Positions 47,911 through 56,619 of a stretch of DNA of 64,000 nt are shown piece by piece. A program made the translations under genes and the position numbers. The DNA comes from Cymbidium sinense (lineage: Eukaryota > Streptophyta > Magnoliopsida > Asparagales > Orchidaceae), in assembly GCA_021442155.1 (NCBI GenBank), contig CM038232.1:64077436-64141435 (forward strand). The letters run 5' to 3'. Positions within the stretch are counted from its first letter, which is position 1, and each line of letters begins with the position of its first letter. The notes below the pieces were generated by a model. It had not been told where the DNA came from. It made no database searches and saw nothing but the letters and a program-made list of their open reading frames with translations.

Positions 47911-48810
47911 AACAAAGCAAAGGACCTTCTTTTCAGAAGAAGTTCAAAGTTTGACAAAAGAAAAAAAATTTACTCTTAGCCCATAACTTTTGTTGGATAA
48001 TTTCTCATCGAACACAGATGAATATTACAACATATGGGAGAAAACTGTGTCTCCTTACTTGACCCTAAAGCGAGGGGGGGTTGGTTTATAGAACCACAAT
48101 AGGGGCAAAAAGAGAATAATATTTGAGTAGAAATTTGAAAACATTTAAATGTATTTTGAAATTCCTACACTCAATTATATCTTTCCTTTTATAAAAGAGA
48201 AAAAAGGAAAAATTAAGAAAAAATCGAAAAAAAAAAAAAATATGAAAATTTTGCTCACATGTAATGCGTCGTGGGGTTCGCCGTGACCTTCGCTTTGGTG
48301 GTGGCGCTACTTTCTGTCCTGCACCCACTTCCGTTATCATAGTCTTGTGCACCCATGAAGATCTATTTTCTTAAACTATATGTGACACAAAGTTTAATGA
48401 ACCCGTAAATTTCATTAAATAAGTTGTTATTTTTAATTATTTGACACATATTTTGGGATGTTAGAGATAATGTCATCCAAAAATAAGGGGTAACTCATAT
48501 GACACTAAAAATTGTACTAGTTAAAGCTCGGATCTTGATGTCGAAAGCAATCTAATTCTGAGTCTAGACTAACCCAGATCAACACTTAAAATATAATTAA
48601 AACTTTGGGATATCACCCAACTCCTAAATATATAGTATTTATAGTCAAATCGAGCATCTTGATGAGCCAGATCTAATAAGCCCAAGATCTCCTAATTTTG
48701 ATTTCATTTGAGCATTCAAATGCTTAAAATACATCATATAATCAAATGAATCATTTTGAGCCATCCGATGGAGTGGTTTAGATTTTGCACAAATTTATGG
48801 AAATGTCACT
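47911..48810. other. Gene-free region between the minisatellites and the TATA box
   Basis: AT-rich sequence with a short GC-richer stretch at 48260-48350 and a poly-A run at 48226-48240. Open frames here have no family signature. Confidence 0.5.
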
Positions 48811-48818
48811 CCTCTAAT

Positions 48819-48829
48819 CTATAAATAGC
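48819..48829 (+). promoter_or_regulatory. TATA box (CTATAAATAGC)
   Basis: A near-ideal plant TATA box. Thirty bp downstream a purine-rich 'gaggagaggtcaagctaaagagaagagagag' type leader begins. What it drove is unclear: the downstream sequence is the GC-rich repeat. It could be an LTR promoter or that of a lost gene. Confidence 0.5.
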
Positions 48830-48904
48830 CCATCATTCTTCACATGAGGAGAGGTCAAGCTAAAGAGAAGAGAGAGCTCTGAGGCTTGAAGAACCTCCAA
48901 GCAT

Positions 48905-49480
48905 AATTGTGCCACCAGTCGACGGTTGCCGACCACCTCCACTGGTCATCACCGCGGACCACTATCGGCCATCGCCATCGACCCCCACCGCCAGTCATTG
49001 CCGCTGTCAATCATTACCATTGGTCACCGCTGCCGACCACTGTCATTGGTAGCCGTAGTCGCCGTGCCTGACCGTCCTCACCCGTTGACCACGGCCGATC
49101 CTCACGCGTCGACCCGCTGTTGTTGGTCATCGCGTCCACCACCATACCACCTATTTGGTCCTCGCACCACCGTCCGCCACGACCACCGCCGCTAACCATC
49201 GACCCACGGTGACCAGCGTGTGACCGCATGCCATTGTTGGCCATCGCCACCGGCCACCACCATCGATCATCGTCGGCCGTCGCCACCACTATCGATCATC
49301 GCCGTTGCTGGTCACTACCGTAGACCACAGTCACCACTGCCAACCACCACTGGTCACCACCTTCGACCACTATTCTTAGTCACCATCGACCGCCATCACC
49401 GGTCAGCACCGCCAGTTGCCACCACCCGATAGTCACCAGATCATCATCGATAGCCGTCATTCACTATTGTAGGCTGCCAC
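48905..49480. repeat. GC-rich CAC/GAC/CGC low-complexity repeat
   Basis: About 575 bp of imperfect short repeats (ccaccatcgacc, ggtcaccaccg, ggccatcgcc) in otherwise AT-rich DNA. Open frames exist on both strands (48926-49195 plus, 49289-49014 minus) but encode only His/Pro/Arg or Gly/Asp/Trp-rich low-complexity peptide. I read it as a minisatellite-like stretch. Confidence 0.7.
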
Positions 49481-49937
49481 CAACAACTGTTACATCCCAA
49501 CTATCGCTGCACAGCTGTTGTCACGTGATTATGGATTTTTGTTGTCACGCTTTCTCACATACAACTCTGTAATCCAATTATCCGAAAAACTTAAATTTTG
49601 TATACCAAAATAGATAAATAGTGGAACATTTTTACTAGCTAGGCCCCATGGTTTTTTCTCTTTAATTTATATATTATAATAATTTTTAATATTTTTATAC
49701 CATTATTTTTAGAGAATTAATGTGTTTGCCAAAATTAAAATAAGAACAACATCTATATTAACTAGAATAACATACAATAGAGATATTATAAAATGTGAGA
49801 ATTGTAATGTTAATAAAAAATAATATGTAGTACAAAAATAAAAAATAATATGTAGCTAGAATGACTCTAGGTCGCACCCAGAATGGTGGAGAACTAAAAG
49901 AAGGGAACTCATACTATGAAGATGTAAATGCCATCTG
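49481..49937. other. AT-rich spacer
   Basis: No gene is seen. Short duplicated 'aataatatgtag' at 49832-49860. Confidence 0.5.
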
Positions 49938-50603
49938 CTACTGAAGAGGAAACACTCCTACTGGTGGCCAATAAGTCATATACAGTGAACCTATCATGCC
50001 TATCATGCTAACAAAAATATGTGAAGTATATATCATATCATCTGATACTTGTGAAATACATGCCACACTAGATGAGTCTGTAAACTCGATTGAAAAAGTG
50101 GATGGACCCGGATCTGTCTGAGTAGTTGACCCTTCATCTCTTTGTGTAGATGGGTGTGGTGCTTCATCATCTCTCTCATCTCCTGCAAATCGATCATCTA
50201 TAATGTGTACCCTATGTCTCAAATCACTACACAGTACCTCAAACTGATTTGTATTATTGTTGTATGTTATCATCCGCATAGCCAAATATAGGTTGAAATA
50301 GCTCCTCAACATTCAAGATAAATTCATGCTATAAAAAAGATAAAAATTAGAATAAGAAATAAAATTAACATATTTGCAATTCAAAATAATTAGGTTACTA
50401 AATATTATAAGTTCATTTTCTAATCTAGGGTAATATGTGGTAAGAGATTTAGTGGGAGCTTGTAGTAGATATAGTGAATCCCATGACTTGTACCAACACA
50501 AATAACATATGTGTGATGTGGCTCTATCTACATCTCCTTGATCATATTGAATCATAAATGCACATATATTTTCCCACACTTGAAACACTATCCATAGTCT
50601 CAT
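49938..50603 (-). pseudogene. C-terminal segment of an internally deleted MULE (plant-mobile-domain-like?)
   Basis: Open pieces 50603-50313 and 50312-49938. The second contains 'NQFEVLCSDLRHRVHI' and a Ser/Thr/Asp-rich tail. The first contains 'YLCWYKSWDSLYLL'. Both are paralogous to the minus-strand segment at 53190-53760 ('YEVLYKDLRLRVYI', 'STYWFRSWASIF'), in the same order. The nearest family I can suggest is the plant mobile domain, which is often found with MULEs, but key motifs are missing. The sense order puts it downstream of the MULE N-terminal domain at 51060, so the transposase core was deleted between them. Confidence 0.45.
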
Positions 50604-50819
50604 ACCCCCTCATCAACAATAGCTAAATGAGGACCCAAGTTTTTTGGATAGAGCTACTTGCTATGTTGAGTTCTAAAGTACTCTAAGCCCTGAAGTATAA
50701 ATATCATATTAGAAAAGCAAAAAAATGATATAACTTGGACTAGTAAGGAAACATAAAAGAAAATATACTTACTAGTCATATGAATTGGATGAAGATAGTT
50801 AAGACCTAAAGTAGTCGAT

Positions 50820-51065
50820 GTTTGGTGCATCAACTTGCAAAGGAATAATCTCGACATATATTGGTTTTATAGGTAGCTATCTCCAGAATGTAGGTGCACA
50901 TTGCATCATCATCAATAGCAGTTGCGATGAAGACTTCATCCATAGGAAACCGACAAATGAGATTTGTAGTGTAGCACCCAATATCATACTTCAATGCACT
51001 CACAACTGTCTTCTTTAGTTCTAACAAACTGCTTTGTGGTGACACTGCAATTGGACTACTTTGTC
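50820..51065 (-). pseudogene. MULE N-terminal (PB1-like) domain, left copy
   Basis: In frame on minus from about 51060: 'QSSPIAVSPQSSLLELKKTV' is followed by 'YDIGCYTTNLICRFP' and 'AIDDDAMCTYIL'. This is the pattern of the N-terminal domain of plant MuDR-type transposases (SL-ELK..., CRFP, DDD-M). It lacks the DNA-binding and DDE parts, which the right-hand MULE retains. The right-hand MULE in turn lacks this domain. Confidence 0.6.
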
Positions 51066-52076
51066 ACTGATATATTTAAGAATTAATTTATCTGAAAGAG
51101 TTAAATTCTCATCGTATTTAAGCATCAACTAGGCGAATGACTAACTCTTTTTATATGGTAACCTGACAAATAGTCAAGTGTGTGTGTCTATATATCTATA
51201 TATATATATATATAAATGCCCTAAAAAATGAAAAAAAAAAAAACAAAGAAGGAACCCACTTTGAATTGAGTGAAGTATAAATTCTTATTGATTTTACATT
51301 CTCTGTATATTTTGCTCTGCTTGAAGTTATTTCAAAAACCTTAAAAATGCATAATTTACAAATTTTATAATTTCATGCTAAAATTAATCATATTTTTTAT
51401 TTTTTTTGTTATGATTTAATTTCATTGATATTATAATAAATACACTTATTTTTTTAAATTTTAGTTAGCATAACATATATACACTTACTAATCATAATTA
51501 GATTAACTCTTAAATTTTGAGGATAAATTTATATACATAGAAATAATGTAAGCATAACTTTATAATTTAAATCGACTGCATGAGCTATTTTTACTTATAC
51601 TAAAGTTGTAATTATTATATTGATCAAAATGAAGCTAGTTAGGGGAATCCTAAGTGATCACTTGCTCATTAAACATAATTTGAATCCTTATTAACAATAA
51701 TTTGAGTTGATTAGGCAAAATAAATAAATTTGATTTCATTAATTAGAATACATATTTAATTGACATAAAAATACTAAATGAGGCATTATGAAATTGTTGT
51801 TTGTATGATAAAAGATCTACTTGCTATATCAATTTTTGTGATTCATGCAAGTCTAGTTTACTTATAACTTTGACTTAATAATAAATAAATATTTGCAATT
51901 GACTTCACATATAGGACCACCACCATTTCTAGCAACATATTTTCAAGAATTTGGTTAATTGTTATACTTTTCAGTTAGTATTTTACTAACAATTGGTGTA
52001 TTTTATAATAATTAGTCTTTCTTAGCAATCAATGTCATCTATATTTACTTTGTGTTCTTAATGAGCATATAAAAGT

Positions 52077-52079
<3 letters not shown>
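51066..52079. other. AT-rich intergenic DNA between the two MULEs
   Basis: No gene is seen. Short (TA)n at about 51190-51214 and an A-run at 51231-51243. Confidence 0.5.

Positions 52080-52122
<43 letters not shown>
52080..52122. repeat. (TA)n microsatellite
   Basis: About 21 uninterrupted TA units, about 30 bp left of the MULE terminus. Confidence 0.95.
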
Positions 52123-52126
<4 letters not shown>

Positions 52127-52154
52127 TTTGTGACAAAATATTTTTAAATTATTG

Positions 52155-52340
52155 GGCAAATTTTTAAAATAAGCATGGTTTAAAACATAATTTGTAATTT
52201 AAGTATCATTTAAAAAAAATTAGAAATATAGGTATAGTTGCCCACTAAATGGGCGACTAGTCTGCCACATCAACTTCGACATGATTGGGAAGCTAATTTG
52301 TGTGGTACAATAGCTAGTTGCCCAATAATTGGATTAGCTC
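52155..52340 (+). repeat. Left TIR of the MULE
   Basis: Pairs with 56430-56607. It contains a palindromic unit at 52235-52259 (arms TAGTTGCCCA / TGGGCGACTA) and a decayed second unit at about 52311-52337 ('ctagttgcccaataattgg'). Confidence 0.75.
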
Positions 52341-52534
52341 TATATGTCTGCACTAATGCCCGATGGCGATGACTAGCATAACATATGGCTAGTATCCGGT
52401 AACTTCGATCCTGCAGACAAATTTTTTTTATTTTAATTGGGTTAAACCAAGTCATTAAGCATACTTAAGTCATTAAGATGAATTAATATTAGGTATATTG
52501 AAGTCATTAAAGATATGTACAGTAGAGATATTAT

Positions 52535-52990
52535 ATCAAGGATCGACTTTAAGCCCTTATCTTTTTTACTTTAAACATGGATGTTCTTACTAGGCATTTA
52601 TAGGAAGACTATTGAGGATCGACAATTAGGCATATTCAAGTCATTTACATCAAGGATCAAAAATTGTTTACCTTGGTGTATGCTTTTGCTAATGTAATTC
52701 TTCTTGTTGATAAGACTATTGAGTGAGTCCAAGAGAAGCTTGAATTATGAAGGTCAACCTTAGAGTCTAAAGGTTTTCATTTAAGTAGATCTAAAACTAA
52801 ATATATGGAGTGTAATTTTTGTTGTAGAAGTTATAGCGTCAGTGTTGTGATATTAGGTGAACAAGTCATTAAAAAGAGTGAGCGATTTAGATATTTAGGC
52901 TACACTGTTGAAAATGATGGTGAAATAGATAGTATAGGAGAAAAGAAAAAATTACTTATCCAAACACATAGAAGATTACTAAAATAATGC
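52535..52990 (+). pseudogene. LINE (non-LTR) reverse transcriptase fragment
   Basis: Plus strand: 'LVYAFANVILLVDKTIE' at about 52672-52722, where the RT box FADD has become FANV. A stop follows, then 'RSTLESKGFHLSRSKTKYME' and 'CNFCCRS'. The open frame 52805-52987 ends with 'GEQVIKKSERFRYLGY' and 'VENDGEIDS'. These match the C-terminal RT and following region of plant LINEs. Upstream, 'ctttaagcccttatcttttttactttaaacatggatgtt' recalls the 'LSPYLFTLxMDVL' motif. It is a 5'-truncated fragment inside the MULE, opposite to the transposase strand. Confidence 0.8.
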
Positions 52991-53189
52991 AATATAATAA
53001 AATTCCAAAATATATAGAAAGATAAGGATCATCTACTATAGCACAATCCAAAAATAAAAATAAAATATACATGAACCAATGTAGTAGAGACTACCATACT
53101 ATCCAAAATAAATACGCCTCGTAGATGCATGGAATTGCTACTCGTGTCTTGATCGGTACACGTGGTGGACAATGACGTAGCTGATGGTG

Positions 53190-53760
53190 GCCCTCCAATG
53201 CAAGATCTTCAAAAGTTTGCATAGGATAGTCCTGTGACCGGAAGAAAGACAGTTATGACTCATACGTAGGCTGGTATGTAGAAGGACCTGGATTAGCATA
53301 TGTAGATGGTCCGACACCCCAGTCATGTTGTGGGACATCCTATGTAGGCTCCGATCAATAATGTGGGTCGTTGATATATACCCGCAACCTCAAGTCTTTG
53401 TATAACACCTCATACCTATATACAGCTCCTTATAACTCGTGCTCATCTATACGATCAAAGTACGCCTGAAAGATGTCTTGAGTTGCCAAGATGTGATTTG
53501 ACTGCATGAAAAAATAGCGTGTGAAATTAGTCTCAGCTAGGTATGTGACATATTGAATTTAACAGAATACTTATGTTAATGCTTACATATATGCATTCTA
53601 CAGGTACTTTGGGATAGTAAGTGGTGGGAGGATCGTGACCGGAAATATAGAAGCCCAAGATCTAAACCAATATGTCGATTGATAAGCTGCCTTATCCTCA
53701 TCTTCATCCAAGCCCTCGACTATGTAATCTCTCCCCCTCTCCTAAGCAAAAATGTGCACC
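53190..53760 (-). pseudogene. C-terminal segment of the right MULE (plant-mobile-domain-like?)
   Basis: On minus, about 53740-53590 gives 'RGRDYIVEGLDEDEDKAAYQ' then 'STYWFRSWASIFPVTIL'. After a gap with an intron-like acceptor (TTTTTTCATGCAG at about 53520-53508) come 'ILATQDIFQAYFDRIDEHEL' and 'YEVLYKDLRLRVYIND'. Repeated 'GPSTY' motifs lie near 53310-53270. The same modules occur in the same order at 50603-49938. The family is uncertain; a plant-mobile-domain relative is possible. Stops interrupt it. Confidence 0.45.
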
Positions 53761-54059
53761 TAGTGTTTATCAGCCTAGTCTACATCTACTTCACCTCAAC
53801 CATTGACCCTTTTAAAAGTAGGGTCAACTAGTGTGCCATTAGAAATATAAAGCGAAATTAAAATAATACTTACGATGTCGGTGGGCTCTATGCCAACCAT
53901 TAGGCTATGCTAGGGTAGACCTCTATAGAAGGCTGGTCCGACTATGGGGTGTCCTCCCTAGCATGGCCCCTACGCTTACGTCTAACAGGTGGGTGGTGCT
54001 CCTCGACCATCGTACCTTTAAAAAAAATGTAGTAGTTAGTGTCAAGCAATTACAAATTT

Positions 54060-54248
54060 TCAATAAAAAATTGTAGCATAAAGTAAGCTAAAAAAAGAGA
54101 ATAAGGAGCGAAGAACATATAAACGGGTTGATATTGTAACTACAACATACCTTCTACTATTGACATTGTGTGGGCATGATGACATATAGTGGCCAACTAT
54201 CTTGCATAGACTACAGGTTCTGCTACTGCTAGCTCTATTTTCATCCAT
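54060..54248 (-). pseudogene. CCHC zinc knuckle, MULE C-terminal exon
   Basis: The frame 54248-54060 contains 'CSLCKIVGHYMSSCP', a C-x2-C-x4-H-x4-C knuckle. It is followed at about 54150 by 'agGTATGTTG' on the sense strand, a possible splice donor. Such knuckles often end MULE transposases. Confidence 0.6.
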
Positions 54249-54399
54249 TGTATTTCTTAACCTAGTGGTACGAGTCTACCTGACCTTCTATGAAAATTGG
54301 GTGACAATAATTCTATTAAACCTTGCTCATCAATATAAGCTGGCCAATTAGAATGATCAAGCAAAGTGTAGAACTCAGTTAAATATGTGAGCTTATATA

Positions 54400-54975
54400 G
54401 ATGCAAAGTGTAATACTGTGAGACACACACATCAAGTCATTTAATCTTCTGAACCCTAGCGTAGCAATAACATGCGGGCATGACCAATGATATATAACCG
54501 TATTATTGCAACTGCAACTACACTAACCATTATCTAATAAATCAACTTTAAATAATCAGCTTGACCAATCAAACACCTGCATCTCCCGAGGGTTGATGTT
54601 CACCAGTTCTAGGAAATGTCTGGCTTCCCTTTCAATATGCTGTAACATGGTTGATATCCTTTGGGTGAACATAGATAAATTGGCCTCCTGAGTTGTAGTG
54701 ACAAGTCTTTTCATGAACAATGCAACTAAATTATAATAAATAATAGTGATTAGCGCTTGAATTGGAAAACCATGTGCACATTTAGGAACACCATTGAAAC
54801 ATTCGGATGCATTGGTCATCATTGTACCATAACACATTCCATCATCATGCACTAGTGACCATTTAACTGGGTCTTGTTCCACAAACCATTTGTGAGCTTC
54901 TTTTTTCACATTTTTTATATCTATCATATATCGATTAAACTCACGAATTTCATCAGTGTTTCCAGCCATATACAT
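54400..54975 (-). pseudogene. MULE transposase C-terminal part with SWIM zinc finger
   Basis: The frame 54975-54556 reads 'GNTDEIREFNRYM', 'VKWSLVHDDGMCYGTMMTN' and 'ASECFNGVPKCAHGFPIQAL', the conserved post-DDE block of MuDR-type transposases. After a stop at 54556 and a shift, 'CSCNNTVIYHWSCPHVIATL' at about 54510-54450 gives the SWIM finger (C-x-C...H-x-C-P-H variant). It would bind DNA or protein partners. Broken by stop and frameshift. Confidence 0.8.
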
Positions 54976-55071
54976 TTCCTAACAAAGAAATTCAACATCA
55001 CAAATTCCCAATCAACTTATCACCTTTTTGAAATTCTCATGCAGATGATGCAAATAGTGTCTGTGAGCGGC

Positions 55072-55677
55072 CTACAGAAAAATATCTCTACACTCACGTA
55101 ACAAGCCAGCATGCTTATCAGATATTATGCACAAATCGCGTCTAGTTGACATCACAGACAGCATATCATGTAAACACATTAAGAACCACAACCAAGAATC
55201 AGTTGACTCAGATTCAACGACAACAAAGGCAAAAGGGAACAAAGCATTATTTCCATCTATTCCAATAGCAGTAAGTAATGTACCACAGTACTTGCCTAAC
55301 AAAAATGTACCATCTAAATTGAGGACAGGATGACAACTGCCCAAGACCAAAATGGAAGGACCAAATGCCCAGAAAAGTCTCTAGAATTGCTGTGTACTAC
55401 TAGATAGAATTCTATAGACTGTACCAGGTAAAGTAGTACAAACCGCTTCTATGAAAAGGTTGAGAGTCCTATAAGACTCTTCCCAATTACCAAAAATTAC
55501 TTTTATGGCCTTACACCTAGCATCCCAGGCCGTAATGTAGGAAACTTTTACATTATACTTTGATTTCATTCTATCTATAATCCCCCTAAGTTTTAGATCA
55601 ATTTGATGCCTGATTACAAGTATAATAAAATAAGCTATGAATTTAGAACTGCATTGTCGATGACCACTAATATTCAC
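55072..55677 (-). pseudogene. MULE transposase DDE core
   Basis: One frame from 55677 to 55072 with a single in-frame stop at 55381-55383. The first part contains 'YNVKVSYITAWDARCKAIKV' and 'FGNWEESYRTL'. After the stop come 'CHPVLNLDGTFLLGKYCGTL' (first catalytic Asp), 'GIDGNNALFPFAFVVVESES' and 'LCIISDKHAGLL' (second catalytic Asp). This would cut and join the TIR ends. The segment to 54976 continues toward 'HLHENFKK' but contains a 45-bp stretch beginning GTGATAAGT and ending TTTGTTAG. That could be a very short intron or an insertion. Confidence 0.85.
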
Positions 55678-55703
55678 TACATTGATACATCTGTGGTGAT
55701 CTC

Positions 55704-56129
55704 CTATTCTAGAGATTCTTCAGGCACCCCTAGATGTCTGCCGATGTTACAATGTAGACGCCAATTACATGTTCTGTCAGGACTATCGTGATGTACACAT
55801 ATCACAGTATAGTTTTTTTGGTTTGAGGTAACTGTTTGAAATTGAATATTATTAACTATACACCATCCAATAATAATAAACTGAAGGCTCCTTTTACTTG
55901 TAAAATACATTCTTTCTACAAGATCACCTGGGATTTCAACATCATCTATTAGGACATTTTCATCAGATGGATCGTCAAAGTAAATATCATTGTCCCACTC
56001 TCTCGTGGTTTGACACATCCGTACATACTCGTTAGTAGATAACATTTGACTTTCACTATTAATATTCCAGAATGAATGATTTTTTAAGAGATCTTGACTG
56101 GCTACATTCTCAACCATAGTAGCTTCCAT
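55704..56129 (-). pseudogene. MULE transposase N-terminal DNA-binding part
   Basis: The frame 56129-55704 includes 'VERMYFTSKRSLQFIIIGWC', 'ICVHHDSPDRTCNWRLHC' and 'LGVPEESLE', the MuDR DNA-binding domain preceding the DDE core. A one-base shift at about 55705 separates it from the next block, where 'DHHRCINVVNISGHRQCS' continues the protein. The Met at 56129 is a plausible start, but related proteins usually have an extra N-terminal PB1-like domain that is absent here. Confidence 0.8.
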
Positions 56130-56189
56130 TCAAGTGAATAATCATCATCACTGATATCTTGCAAAGAGTCACAACTTGAGCAAAGTCGT

Positions 56190-56420
56190 TGAACGCAGCG
56201 GATGCGGCTATCGGGCAAAAAAATGTTGGTGGTCCGGCAAGAAGCGGCAGGCGGAGCAATGCCGGTGGTTGGAGTAAGGCCGATGGCTACCGGAAAGGTT
56301 GAAGAGAAAGGTGCTTGTGCTCGAAAGGGAGGAACGGGGTCGGCGGCTCGCGTGGAGACTTCGGATGGCGAAATGGAGCTCGGATCGTGGAATAGATCTG
56401 CTTGCGAATAGGCTGATCGA
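56190..56420. other. GC-rich patch between the transposase and the right MULE TIR
   Basis: About 230 bp, much richer in G and C than its surroundings, open on plus (56202-56411) but with no recognised motif. It lies where the transposase promoter or leader should be. It could be captured host DNA. Confidence 0.5.
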
Positions 56421-56429
56421 TTATTTTTT

Positions 56430-56607
56430 GCTGTTAGTCGCCCACTTAGTGGGCGACTAGCTTAACTGCGTGGACACGCCACGCGTCGTGGACGTGGCAC
56501 ACTAATTAGCTCACTTAGTGGACGATTATACCTATATCTAAATTTTTTTTAATGATACTTAATTTACTAATTACGTTTTAAAGCATACTTAAATTAAAAA
56601 AAATTCC
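56430..56607 (-). repeat. Right TIR of the MULE
   Basis: Reverse complement of the left TIR. It carries a perfect palindrome at 56435-56459 (12-bp arms TAGTCGCCCACT / AGTGGGCGACTA around one T), a GC-rich self-complementary stretch 'cgtggacacgccacgcgtcg', and a decayed palindrome at about 56507-56528. Confidence 0.75.
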
Positions 56608-56619
56608 TTATTGCAATCG

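Larger units (their letters stand above)
52155..56607 (-). mobile_element. Mutator-like element (MULE) with palindromic long TIRs
   Basis: Terminal inverted repeats match at 52155-52340 and 56430-56607. The outer parts read GG-AAATTTTT...AAGYATG...ATTTAAGTATCATT..AAAAAAAATT and 'atataggtata', followed by a 'gcccactaaatgggc' palindrome. TTATTG occurs directly outside both ends and may be the remnant of a 9-bp target duplication. Inside on the minus strand are transposase fragments (56130-54400), a CCHC knuckle and a C-terminal segment. A LINE fragment lies near the left end. The element is about 4.45 kb, with long TIRs typical of MULEs, and is not autonomous. Confidence 0.8.

Noticed and set aside
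48926..49289. Overlapping GC-rich frames on both strands
   Set aside because: Low-complexity repeat translated in several frames; no domain, and both strands equally open.
54874..55333. Plus-strand frames opposite the MULE transposase
   Set aside because: Shadows of the transposase coding strand.
56202..56411. 69-codon plus frame in the GC-rich patch as a host gene
   Set aside because: Open only because GC-rich DNA has few stops; no motif and no start context support. Kept as a compositional feature only.
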